From Gymnopilus junonius (lineage: Eukaryota > Basidiomycota > Agaricomycetes > Agaricales > Galerinaceae), in the NCBI GenBank assembly GCA_015501075.1, contig JADNYJ010000008.1, positions 310,001-374,000 on the forward strand: a stretch of DNA of 64,000 nt, in the 5' to 3' direction. Below, one piece after another: positions 1 to 10,832 of this stretch. Below the pieces are notes generated by a model. That model saw only the letters and a program-made list of their open reading frames with translations. It was not told the origin of the DNA and did no database searches. A program made the translations under genes and the position numbers. Numbering within the stretch: the first letter of the stretch is position 1; every line of letters begins with the position of its first letter.

Positions 1-161
1 TGATCCTCTTGTTACCCGGGAAAAAGCAATACAAACCGGTAAACTTCAAACAAATTGATATTGCCAGTGCACGAAGCTCACTGCTCTTTCCCTCTAGAGA
101 ATTCAATATGAAAAGGATTGTTTCTTCTACTTCCTTACAAAAAATAACACCTTCTTGCAAG

Positions 162-649
162 CGAATGTGAAAGGCATACCACCTAAAAGCATTCATTGGG
201 ATTTTGCCTTCAATTATGATCCTACCCTTTCTGCGCCGACCGGCCTTCTACCTTATGGCTCTCCACAAAAAGTGCCCTCGGTTTTTATCTGCACCTGGCT
301 CTATCACAGAAATAGAAACCTCGCACCGGAGCTTTGGGAATACACGCTCTTTCCAAAAGACACTTTCAACAAGCTTGGAATAAGTAATCGAATATATAAA
401 TTCCGCATGGACTTCCAACTTTTTTCGCTCATCGGTAATAGGGCTTTCATAATGGGATGGGGAAACCAGACTAAAAGCAAGCCTAGTCGGAGTGTCGAAG
501 ATAAAAAAATCAAGGTCGAGGAAGGGAGTATGGAGGACGAGGATGAGAGTACAGAAGACGAGGAAGACACAGAGCAAGAACCGATGTGTGATACCTTTGT
601 CGAAATTCCCGTCCAAACACTGTTGCTAAAAGCTGAACCCGAAGACTAA
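162..649 (+). CDS. C-terminal exon of an unknown acidic-tailed protein (partial)
   Basis: An open frame of about 160 codons ends in TAA at 647-649. It has no convincing ATG at its left end. The sequence just before 162 is pyrimidine-rich and ends in TTGCAAG, so the stretch reads best as a last exon of a gene whose start lies at or beyond the left edge. The first 100 residues are mixed and aromatic-rich (W, Y, F). The last 50 are very acidic, with runs such as EDEDESTEDEEDTEQE. I do not recognise a family. The acidic tail is low-complexity and could be chance, so it is only moderately likely to be a real gene. Confidence 0.35.
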
Positions 650-859
650 TGAGGACTTTCAACTATGTATCACGTTCGACTTTCCAGAGCCATCAGAGAG
701 GTGCTTAGATATATCATATTAGATCTTGGGTGATATGCAAATTTTCTTTCTATGATCAGAAATAACTTCAGTACAAAAGACGATCACAGTGAAACGTATA
801 TTGATTTGCCAAGAGACGACGCTGAGGATCAGATAGTGATATCGCCCTGCTTCAATGCC

Positions 860-2703
860 TCAGAGACGACGGGTAACAACTCCAGCAAGCGCAGTCACCC
901 AGACCATGCGTTTCCAAAGCCCTAAGCCCGACAACTTCGAAGAAAGCACCGCTCCCGAGGTCTTACCATTGGCGTTATTCTGATTGGTCGACGGCGTGAT
1001 GACGTGGAAGCCCGTCCAGAAGCTTCACTCTCCGCCCAAGGCTGATTCCAGAGAATGAAAGGCGATGACATAAAGAGCGGGTTCTCTTTCTTCATATACG
1101 CAAGGTACTTGCTATCTGAGTCTCCATAGACGGCTGCGGCAGCTGCGACGATGGGATGGAGCTCCGAGGCGTATTTGCTCTCGCCGGAGTCGCCAGCCGG
1201 AACTGTCATGGCGAAGTCGAGGGCTGATTTGATGTTCGCTCCGTCCTTGGTGGTCTTGTTCCAGATATTTGAGGTCCTGTCAGCGTGATGAGCAAGGCGG
1301 GCGTTGGTCTATGATTTGCTCAGGACGTTGTCAAATATGTAAGGTATGTCAGAGACTCACGACCAAAGCAGCAAGATTATACGCGCGGTAGTGATATGGC
1401 CGGGTGCGAATTGCTTCTAGAGGCTAACAAAGCGTCAAAGGCCACCGACATAGACATAAACTGATGAAATAACACACCTGCTCCCCTTTTGAGGTGATTT
1501 GGTCCATAAAAAGAGTATTGAAGAAAGCGTCGCTCGTCGCTTTTGCACCCGACAAGTCATTGTTCAAAATCTTCAGAGCGGCAAGTGGCTATAGTAGAAG
1601 GAGCCATGGTTACTTGAAGATGATAAGAGTCAGCACGAAGACGGAGACCTTAAAAGAGGTCGAATTACTTGGTGGCCTCCCTTTCTTCCTGTCCCAAGTC
1701 AGAGGTCTCGAGCCAATTCGTGTACTCCTTTGCCCAAGCTCGCATCTTATTATCAAGTTCGTCCGTCCAGAGCTTGCTTTGCCCTTACGAAGCATCAAGA
1801 TCGCGTTGGATATCTTTACCATGCCCTTGAGATCACTACAAGCAATGGCGTGTTGAGATTTTTCCAGACTCTCAAGCCGATGAGCTCACAGGATTCCAGC
1901 ACGATACCCAATCTGTCCCTCCGGCCCGCGTTTCATTTGAGCAAAGTTCATGTTTGGGTTCATTTTAGTCTCGTCTCTACAAACCAAGCGCGCATGAAAC
2001 GGACTTATATGTGTTTTTGTCAGACAGGGACGATATCAGAAGGGGTTTAAATAACACTAACCGGCGTTGAATTCGAATGTGCCTCTCTCGTACGGATCTG
2101 TATTCAGAACCCAAGCCATAGTATTGTAGAACACGGCCTCCGACATGTCTTGAAAATCACCGACGTTATTGACGGTACGAGCATCAGGATTGAACTGCCC
2201 ATCGCGTTGCTTGTAAGGGCACGTCGTCCACACTAAAGCATAGGGATTAAGGGATGAAAAATGTTGATGAGAGCACAGGAACGCTAACCTTGCTGTTCTG
2301 TCAATACAGTTGTATTCCCTACACCGGCACAATCTGGCCACCAACTACACGGAAACGAGTCAGCCTTCTAGCTGCAAGGACAAAGAGGAGGGGGTACTAG
2401 GGGCCAAACTCATGTAGTCGTGGTTGTTTCCCGATGGCGGAGTGAAGGTCTTGTTCATGACGCCTAAATTGGAATTAAGATGACATGGTTTGAAAAATAG
2501 GTTGCAAACATACTCCAAGGCCCGCCAATGGCGAGTTTGTGAGCCCATAAGATGATTTGAGCCTGCGAGCGAGCGGTATGGGGACCGAAATTTTTCGCCA
2601 GTATGTAGTCCGGGTCGACCCAGTCGTTGGCGTAGGCGGTTTGAGCCATGGCGGTTGAGAAAGCATAAAAGACAGTAGCTAATCGAAAGAATGTGGAGCG
2701 CAT
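860..2703 (-). CDS. Secreted alginate-lyase-family (PL5-like fold) protein, reading frame broken by single-base shifts
   Basis: The start at 2703 gives a signal peptide (MRSTFFRLATVFYAFSTAMA). The protein then follows the fungal alginate_lyase family order: residues KNFGPHTARSQAQIILWA, then SGNNHDYMS, WWPDC, WTTCPYKQRDGQFNPDAR, KMNPNMNFAQMKRGPEG, NNHGSFYY, RTRPYHYRAYNLAAL and a Leu/Val-rich tail that could be a GPI signal. About nine short introns separate the exons. The family cleaves acidic polysaccharides (alginate or glucuronan) by beta-elimination outside the cell; the exact substrate here is not inferable. To join the conserved blocks, one base must be added near 2397 (before WWPDC), near 1776 (before SKLWTDELDNKM) and near 1581 (before AALKIL). 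A fourth change near 990 would join the GPI-like tail. It may be a recent pseudogene, but similar shifts in other genes make assembly error likelier. Confidence 0.72.
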
Positions 2704-3625
2704 GGTGGGTCTATCACTTTGGAACACGATTTGCGGGCAAGGGAGCAGAAGAAGGCGATCTTCGCGGACCTAATACAACAAGAACGCCGAAGATTTGAAG
2801 CGACTCTCTCCTGCATCCTTTTAATCGAAAGTGCGATCCCAAGTCAGCCGCTTTAAAGATGTCGGTCCAGAAGCTAACAAACCAACCAAGTTCGCCACTC
2901 TTGGCTCCTAGAATTACGAGCAACTCATTGATTCTCGTTGCAGTAACTGCGGAAAGCTGCTGTTCATCTTGAAACACCAAGGATATATGATATGAGCGAT
3001 GAAATTCGAAAGCTGGAGGTAAGAGGACCAAGCGAGCGTCCCATCAGTTACTCAAAAAAGACGCTTATATCATCAGGCTGACTACGGGAGGCTAGAACGA
3101 TTGGGTGTTCAGTTTTCGAATCAACTCAGGAAAATGCTTATGTAAGATGTACGGACGCCAAATCTCTCTTCAAGAAACTTCACCTGTCATAAGGCCACAG
3201 AAGTCGCATCGGGTTTTACTGCGGCTGCTGTTATATCATTGCTATGAGAGTGTTCAAGGGAAGAAAAGTAAGTGTGGTCGAGCACTTGCAGCCCTGCTTC
3301 CGGTTTTCCTTTCCAGGCCCAAACGATTTTTGACTGAACTCTTCCTTAATGCCATGTCGCCAGACCTCGTTCTGAACATTATACAGTTCTGGAACCAATT
3401 GTATGTATTATTGTAGATCTGTCTGTAAGCCTTTTTTACCCGTCGCTAAGCACAATAATGGCCGTTTTTTCAATGCCCTGGCGACTGGCCCATCAAATGT
3501 ATGGCCTCTTTCAAACTTCATTCTGGTTGAGTATATATAATGGCACAGGATAATCGGGATATTTCTCTCCTCTCCTTCATTCGACCCACCTCTCCTTACT
3601 ATCACTTGAATGTGCCAGCGTGACA
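2704..3625. other. Intergenic, no gene seen
   Basis: This stretch lies upstream of the minus-strand alginate-lyase-type gene. It contains only short open frames on both strands (under 106 codons, overlapping each other) and no recognisable protein motif, tRNA or repeat. Confidence 0.5.
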
Positions 3626-4951
3626 TGCCCATCCCTATCCTGTCGTTCTTGCCGAGCCTCGAGGGCTCGGATCCGAAGGTGCTACCAGAGAACGAAGCAT
3701 CGATCGAGATTTGCTCGTGGCGGTCTCTCCTGATCGTGAAGATTTTCTAAGGACCAAGACCATTCTCGAAATCAGGGAATTTCTCAAAATGAGTCCTAGC
3801 ACGTCTAACGGGTACGTTGGCAATGTTTATTCAGTGGCACCTGGTTGATCTTAAAAAATTGAACTTTCTACAGACACTGGCTGTACCGAACGCAGAAGCG
3901 ACGCAATATTACAATAAAAAGCAATGCTACTGTGTGTCTTCGGCATTCGATGCTATTCCTCCCGGTTCTTTCGCTGTCAACGGCACTCAGGAGGGCGATA
4001 ATGACGCTAGACCGTCGACTGCAATCAATGTCTTGCCAACCCTATCTCCCAAATCAAGCGTCATTGTCGGTGTTGACGGGACTCTTACTACATGGAGCAG
4101 TCAAAATCTCAGCAGTACAGATTGTTTGATCTCGCCGCGCCTTCCGGGTCCGACCCATATCTTGGTTGTCCAAGCCACTCATTCGACAATTACTCGCCCA
4201 GTTAATACAGTATCTCCGAGCGTTCGCCAATGCAAGGCTTCATTAGAGACCATGGAGATTCCGATCAATGACCTACTGTTCGTACTCAATGTCCCAAATC
4301 TCAAGGTTCTCCTGCTACTCCTGTCTCTGTCCTGCCTCCTCGTCTGCAGAATGAACTTCCTAAAGTGCGGTTCCCATCCCCCATCTCGAGACTTTCTCTG
4401 AGCTTGTTGTCTATTTGCATACGAAGAATCAAGCTGCTTTGTTCAGTCCATCATCCCGGAGTGGATGCGTGATATCATGCACCCTTTGCCGAAAACGTCG
4501 TCTGGTATTGGTGCCGCTGGTGTCATGCTGGCCCTATTTCCTCCAACGTTGCCTCGAGTGAATTTCACTCTATCGTGTTTGACATGTTCCAGGAACTCGC
4601 TGGAATACTTGCTGCGTGCTCGACTTCTATCTGCACTGGTTCGACAACTAGCTTGGCTTGGATACTGCTGGCGTGCCGCCAGCTACAGAGCCCTCTGCCA
4701 GAGCGCCAACAGCCCCAAAGCGCATGCGAGTTAGTCGTAGATCTTCGCTCTCTGTCGCATCTGAAATTGCCCTGGCCTCGTTCGAGTTGCGATTTAATGT
4801 AAAAGATGATCCGTTGATGTTCACGGCGACCCTGCTCGACGCCTTGCGCGATAACTTGGATTATATTGGGTATTACGCTTCTGAACTCTGGGATGAATTA
4901 CTGGCATCCAGCATATTGTACATTCCGCTGTTTCCCTGCGGGCCAATGTAG
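3626..4951 (+). other. Unresolved coding-like patch, possible eroded or frameshifted gene
   Basis: Several plus-strand frames look protein-coding in short bursts, but I cannot join them into one model. An ATG at 3626 opens about 39 codons to a stop. A second frame carries SIDRDLLVAVSPDREDF up to about 3810, followed by a plausible intron and HWLYRTQKRRN. A Ser/Thr/Pro-rich frame then runs to about 4400, and a final frame from about 4690 carries PKRMRVSRRSSLSVASEIAL and ends at 4951. I recognise no family. It may be a gene broken by several indels or a decayed gene. Low confidence that any of it is translated. Confidence 0.25.
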
Positions 4952-5601
4952 GGTGGATGACACAAAAAGGAATTTTGCCAAAAGAAGCGGTGTAGGGCCT
5001 CTTTCCCGTCGAGATGTCACAAGTTCATTTTATTTCAACTTTTCAAGCATGTTTATTTATGCATAATTATACTACTATTTTATTTCGTCTACAAGATATT
5101 TGCATGTTTAGTTAGTGTTTACTATGCTTTTTTATAATCAAAACAATTATGATTGGAAGGTATTAAAGAGCCAAGACTTACTTCAGTCTGCCGTGATCAA
5201 AGTTGTTCAAATTTGAAAAAGCCTTCAAACATTTCCCTTTTGACATGACGGATTGTGGCGCAATCGTTCATGGGATTGGCTTACGTCATCATGTGAGGAC
5301 CAAAAATAGATCTCCGATCTCTCTCATCCTGTCTTGTCATCGCCGCTCATAAGATTACAACGCAAGGTTCTCTTTCCTTCGGCCTTCCGCACTAGAAAGA
5401 AACTCTGTAAAGTATCTGTCACGTCTACTTACAGTTGCGTCTCCGAGCAAACTCCGAGTGCCAATTCCGTACACCAAGTTAGCAACGGAATTTGGAAAGG
5501 ATTCACATGCAGTGTTATCGAGCTGTAAGCATACTCGGCTGCTCTCTTTTCATTTAATGCAAATAAACATTACACTAGGATAATTATTGAAGGAATCAAT
5601 A
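4952..5601. other. AT-rich intergenic region upstream of F-box gene
   Basis: No gene is visible. The left part (about 5040-5170) is markedly AT-rich. Only short overlapping frames occur, and no RNA gene or repeat was seen. Confidence 0.5.
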
Positions 5602-7009
5602 ATGTCGTCAGTTATCCTAGCACATGAACTCCTGGATCTTATTCTTGATCAAATTGATGCCAACTCCCCAGAAGGTCGGACATCGTTATCTGCCTGCTCT
5701 CGTGCAAGCCATCTCCTTCAAAGCATGTGTCGGCTGCGTATATTTCGACACGTTAATATCTCCTACGAATCATGCGACTACGACTTCAAGACGAAAACAG
5801 TGTTGGTCGACGACATATCGACCGGTGCCAAGTTTCTTGACCTGATTACTACCACGCCATTAATCGCATCCTATGTCCGTGAACTCACCGTCGATATATT
5901 ATTTGCCCACATATGTCAGTTGTTCCTGCGCAGAGTTCGGACAAAGAGGGATTTTCGCTCTATGCAATCGTTCCGCGGTTAATGAATCTGTGCAAATTTG
6001 CTGCTCGATTACCCATATATGCCAATTCCTGGCATTCATTCGAAAAGCGCACCCAGCTGTTTTTTCTTGATATCACCTCGCGCGTTCAAGAACTCGACCT
6101 GCAACTCTTCCAAGAATTCCCCGTTTCCGCATTTTTTGGACGCAATAACCTACGCTCTCTCCGTGTGTCGAGCTTACATTGGGAACCTGAAGATGGTACA
6201 CAATCTACAGCTACCAAAGTCAAACTTATTTCCTTGGATGTTGGTTGTGACAGCTTGTCCTTTCAAGATACCAGACCATGCTTTTCTTCGCCTTGGTCTC
6301 CATTTGATCTCAGTCATCTTCGTAGTCTGAGATTCTCAAATCATTACTTTATGGACCATGAAATCAACGAATTACTAGCGCTGTGTTCGAGTACCCTTGA
6401 AAGCTTATCAATTTCAGTAGATGTATTCGGTACGTTCTGGATCTTTGTCTGTCTAATAAACTTATATATATATATAACCTCACTTTAGATCATTACAGAC
6501 CCCCTACACGGTCTGAGTTCCCCACACTATCTGATCTTCAGCAGCTTCGTCATTTGGAGTTCAAGGTGACCATCAACGGTCAAGGATACAGACAAGCGCT
6601 TTTATCTCACTCCGCGAACGAGACTAACGACATTTCGCACATCGCATCTATTTTAAATACCTTGTCTCCTCCCCCAGATTTACAAATAGACCTTCTGTTG
6701 AAGGTTATCAACATGCCGAACTTTGATATCGAATTTATTTTGCTCCCATGGGCCGAACTCGTTGAAGTCCTGAATGGCCCCCGAATGGCAGGACATCTCA
6801 AAGAAGTCAAATTCGTAATTCAACGTTATGAACGCGGCCGCAACCGCTGGAACCTGACAAAGGTCGACGACATCGCCATACCCACCTTGTATCAGATCCT
6901 GGATTGTAATGAAGGGCTAAAGGATTTAAGGCAAAGAGGCATTCTAACATGTGCTCCAGCTGATTCCATATCAAGCACATTCAATGCATTCTCCTCAATT
7001 CCTATGTAA
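5602..7009 (+). CDS. F-box/LRR-like protein
   Basis: The start ATG at 5602 gives MSSVILAHELLDLILDQI, a degenerate basidiomycete F-box-like opening, followed by ACSRASHLLQSMCRLRIFRHVNI. The body contains leucine-rich-repeat-like blocks (LRSLRVSSLHW, LSHLRSLRFS, STLESLSISV, LRHLEFKVTING). One clear intron at 6430-6488 joins in phase. Between YVRELTVDIL and SSDKEGFSLYAIVPRL the frame changes. Either a 59-bp intron (from about 5874, GTCCGT...GCGCAG) restores phase, or one base is missing near 5912. YVRELTVDI looks like genuine coding sequence for this family, which favours the missing base. Such proteins are thought to recruit substrates to SCF ubiquitin ligases, but this one is defined only by sequence style. 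It belongs to a large, fast-evolving family in Agaricomycetes. Confidence 0.6.
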
Positions 7010-7053
7010 TATGTAGTCCATGAAAGAGCAGACAAAAGATAATTATACTCTTC

Positions 7054-10000
7054 TCAACTGCGTAAAAACCAATAAGCCAACAAAGCTAACAACACCGCCA
7101 AAAGAGAGGTAATCTGTCCACCAAAATCGCCCCACAGATCATTAACAAGGAACACCGGCTTGATCGGAGGATCCACCGACACCGTAACACTATGCTTCCT
7201 TCCAGGTGCGATATCCTCAGCGACAACAAACAACGTCTGCACCTTCTCATCATATCGGTACGTATCGCCCTTGCCCAGCCCATGCACAATGATCTTCCTC
7301 GAATGTGTCAGCTGAGATGGGAGGAAGATCTCAGTTTCGCGACTCGTCAGCGGTCGGCTGAGCGTCAGAGGCGGGTTGGATACACTGTGAGGTGCAGGGA
7401 GGTCGGCCTTGTCTGTTGGGTTGGCCCATTCGTAGGTGAATGTCCCACTGTTCATGTCATATTCGAAACGAAGGGGGATACCGGCGGTTTTGGCTGGGTA
7501 TGGTCTGACGATGGACGGAAGAATTCGGCCCCCGTTGTCCAGAGATGGAGCATCTTGGTCGTAATAGAGCAGTGAAGGCGGTAAGGCACGTTTACGACTG
7601 AACCATGAGAAGTTCTCCCCGTTCCAGTCGTCTCCTCTTTGATCGTCGTTGAAGGAATTGTAGTTCCATAGACTGGGTAAGCGAGTGATGCGACTTAGCA
7701 CGTCACAAGGGAGAAAGGGCTAATACACACTTGATTCCGACAAGGGACTGCTCTAATCCAGTCATCATAGCGTCCATCATTCTGGCTTGCCATTCAAAGT
7801 TGTCAGTTTCGAAAGCCTCGCCTTTGCTGTTGATAGTAACATTACTAGTCAGCACCAGCGTAAGAGGCTTCCTTCGGAAAGACTCACTTCATGTCCATAG
7901 GGATTCCGCATTCGCCCATGACAATAGGATTCTCACCAAGAACACGGTAGCCATGCTCGACAATGTTGCGGATTTGGAGACTGAAATTATCGCGGGCACC
8001 TTTATGGCCCCAGTAGAATGCATTGAGCGGGAACATTCCCTGCAGCGCCGTCAGATCACAGGGCAAAGCGGGAATGCACGGGCATAATGCATACCCTTGA
8101 GAGGCCTTGAACGTTAACTGTAAAGTTCCCGAAAGCCTTGGTGAAGAGTGCATTAAGGTCATACCTAGACATATCGGCCACGTCAGCCAAAGTAGATGTA
8201 GTGCAACGGCAGACTAACCAATGAGGGGCAAAGATTATATTCTCAGGTAGTTTGTCTTTGGTCCAGGTGGGTGGACAAAACTGTGAAAGGCAAAAGGTGC
8301 AGAAGAAAGGTTAGGAACGGCAAGGTAGACCACAGTAATTTCAAGACCGACTTCATTGGGGATAGGTTCTAGGAAGATGAGCTTATCGCTTGAAGAGCCT
8401 TCCTCACTCGGTTACTCCACTTCTTGATAAATGGCAGATAAAAGTCCACGCCCCAATCGACCTGTGTGCCTTACCATCAGCACCCACTCAAGACGGATCT
8501 CAAAGTACGCACTTTCTTTCCAGTATCAGGGTGCTGCCGGAAGTAATTCTCGCGAAGCACGACAGCTTTGTCGCTCACCGTATCCCACCGCCAGACATCA
8601 TGATACTCCCATAGACAACGGCCTTCGGTTGGACCGTCTGGACGCCAGGCTTTCACCCTTGAGGTGTTCAGCATGGTGTAAGAGGTGAGTTTGTTGGCAT
8701 CGGGAAGGAACGGGTGTACGTTGGTACTAGAGTTGGGTAACCTGCACCTAGCTGGAACGATTGGAATGCGGACGCTGGTATGGATGTAGAAGGTGAGTAT
8801 ATGCGCGGAAAAGATAAAAATAAAGGGGAGAAACTTACGTATATGCGATAAGTGAAGGTCGGTATTGTAGTTGAAGGCATGCATAGAGGCGTTGACGTAG
8901 CCTGGATGAGGTTCATTTATCATCTAAGGACTGTCAGCAGGCGTGAGCGAGGTTATGCGATGAAATAAGTACCTGGAATCCGATAACACCTTCCAGATCG
9001 CCAACCGCGCGGGCGACCATATCCCACATGTCGAGGAATGAGTTCTGGAGGAATTGTTGGATTGAAACTTCCTGATTGTGCACATTCTTGACGAAGAGCT
9101 TCGGAACGTACACATCTCCGGCCCAGAAGCAGGTCCTATGTTGCAAGACATGTCAGCAACGCGAAGCGAGAAAGAAAGATGAATTATACGCACGACATAG
9201 TGGATGCAACGAGTTTGTGATATCCGCAGGGCCAAAGCCCACGTTCAGCCTCAACATGACCCCCGCCTCTCTGACCATGCAGCCAAGCACCGCCTGTATC
9301 TTCAATGGCATGCAGATCGAATCCGACCACATCCAAGGTCCACGCTGGCGCCCCCGAACCGCCAGCGTATCGCGACCACACATCTTGGTGCATAGAGACG
9401 AAAGCCGTCATGCCATATTGAGGGAGAAGAGAAAGCAACTTGCGGAGGTAGTCTAGGTATTCCACGTCGTATATTCCACTTTATTACTGAGCCGTCAGGA
9501 GGGTGGTATGATGCTGGAGATGAGGGCACACGTACGGTCCTCCGTGCTCAACAGCCTCCCACGTCACTAGGAATCGAACTACCAAAAGAAAGTTGGTTGA
9601 ATTGTCTACAGCGCAGAGGGGGAGCACTCACCGAATGTCAGACCCCATCTTCGTAAACGAGCAAAATGTTCGTGGGCTTCTTCTAACGGGAATGGCCTGC
9701 CCACAAAGGTGACTGTTTTATGGTCTCCAGGAAATTTTTCATGGTCATGGTCGGCAGGTCTTTGCATAGAGTCAGGTATACATTTCGACCTAGAGAAAGG
9801 TTCGACGTACGTTTTCGAAGAGCCAGATAGATTGACGCCTCTCAGGTTGCAAACACGTCCATGACCGTCGACGAAATGCCGGCCATCGGTAAATATGCCT
9901 CCACCTGTTCCTTTCCGAGACCAGTCGTGGGCATAAGATGGCTGAGACTCGGGGGTATACGAGGAGTTTTTAGAAGAGTACACTGCCTATGCCAACTTGT

Positions 10001-10150
10001 TCAGAATAATTTCTAAAATGCGCAGCAGGTGCTTACTGGGGTATCCTTATCCGCGTCTATTGGCTCTACTATTGACAGTGGCGATGGCGCGAGAGGCCGG
10101 TCGTCATCTACCATTATAAAAGACGAATCTAAGCTTGATGGTGTCGACAT
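7054..10150 (-). CDS. GH5 subfamily 12-like glycoside hydrolase (steryl-glucosidase / glucosylceramidase type) with C-terminal membrane anchor
   Basis: The start at 10150 gives MSTPSSLDSSFIMVDDDRP. After one intron the GH5_12 signature DGHGRVCNLRGVNLSGSSKT follows, then HDHEKFPGDHKTVTF, RWGLTF, TWEAVEHGGP and MHQDVWSRY. The acid/base glutamate is in INEPHPGY and the nucleophile is in MGECGIPMDM. The last exon carries NYNSFNDDQRGDDWNGENFS and ends with a hydrophobic anchor of about 20 residues (QITSLLAVLLALLAYWFL) and no signal peptide. The mature length is about 830 residues, with roughly ten introns. Relatives hydrolyse steryl-beta-glucosides or glucosylceramide. The tail suggests membrane attachment close to the lipid substrate. 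Reading across needs one added base near 8692 (between RSFPMPT and LTSYTMLN) and one near 8398 (before SSSDKLIFLEPIPNE). It is transcribed divergently from the AA12 gene. Confidence 0.85.
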
Positions 10151-10832
10151 TGGTCTCTAGGCTCTAGGGTATATGGTGGTAAGAATCCAACGTCAACTTT
10201 TGTGCTCTCTCAGGAAACGGCTTTGGTTTGATAGCCGACCATTAACATTTTTTAAACATTTTGCGTTGATTTTAAGAAATGATTACATTGCTTCGGAGGA
10301 CGTACAAAACATAATCTCGAAGTATTAAACTTCGAGCTGCCTTAGACCACGACGCCCTAGCCTGGAGATGCGACGCGACGGTGACTGGCGAGTACTTACA
10401 TAGCGTCGGCCCTCGGGAATCGGGTGAACAAATTGGGCCAATCGTATCACGTGTTGAAGTTGTTGGACAGCAACGCCAACAATCGGCAGACACCGGCCAA
10501 CCCTTTATTTCTTCTAACTCTTCAGACTTCCGAGCTGTTTCTATCTTTCGTACAATCTATGCCAAGTACTTGCTTGCGTAGAAATTAATGTCCTTTGACC
10601 ATCGAGGATCACTTGAGAATATCTTGTGGTTTAATCCGCTCCAGAATCCACCTCCGTCTCCGAGTGCTCTTCAGCGGACAGGTTCTCGACAGATGGTGCC
10701 TTTCAATTTACAAAGGGAATCTCGTTGGTTCTTACCTTGTGACCTATGCAGTTCAAGAATAACCGACTGGCCGAACTCATATAAATGGAGTCGCCGTAAT
10801 ATGACAAGGTAGCCATCTAGGCTGCCACTAAC
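10151..10832. promoter_or_regulatory. Shared divergent promoter region between GH5_12 and AA12 genes
   Basis: These 682 bp separate the two divergent start codons. A TATAAA box lies at 10780-10785, about 50 bp before the AA12 ATG. A CACGTG-like core (ATCACGTGTTG) lies near 10449. No gene is seen in the stretch. Confidence 0.45.

Noticed and set aside
860..2703. Calling the alginate-lyase-type gene a definite pseudogene
   Set aside because: The same kind of one-base break occurs in housekeeping genes of this window, so sequence error cannot be excluded.
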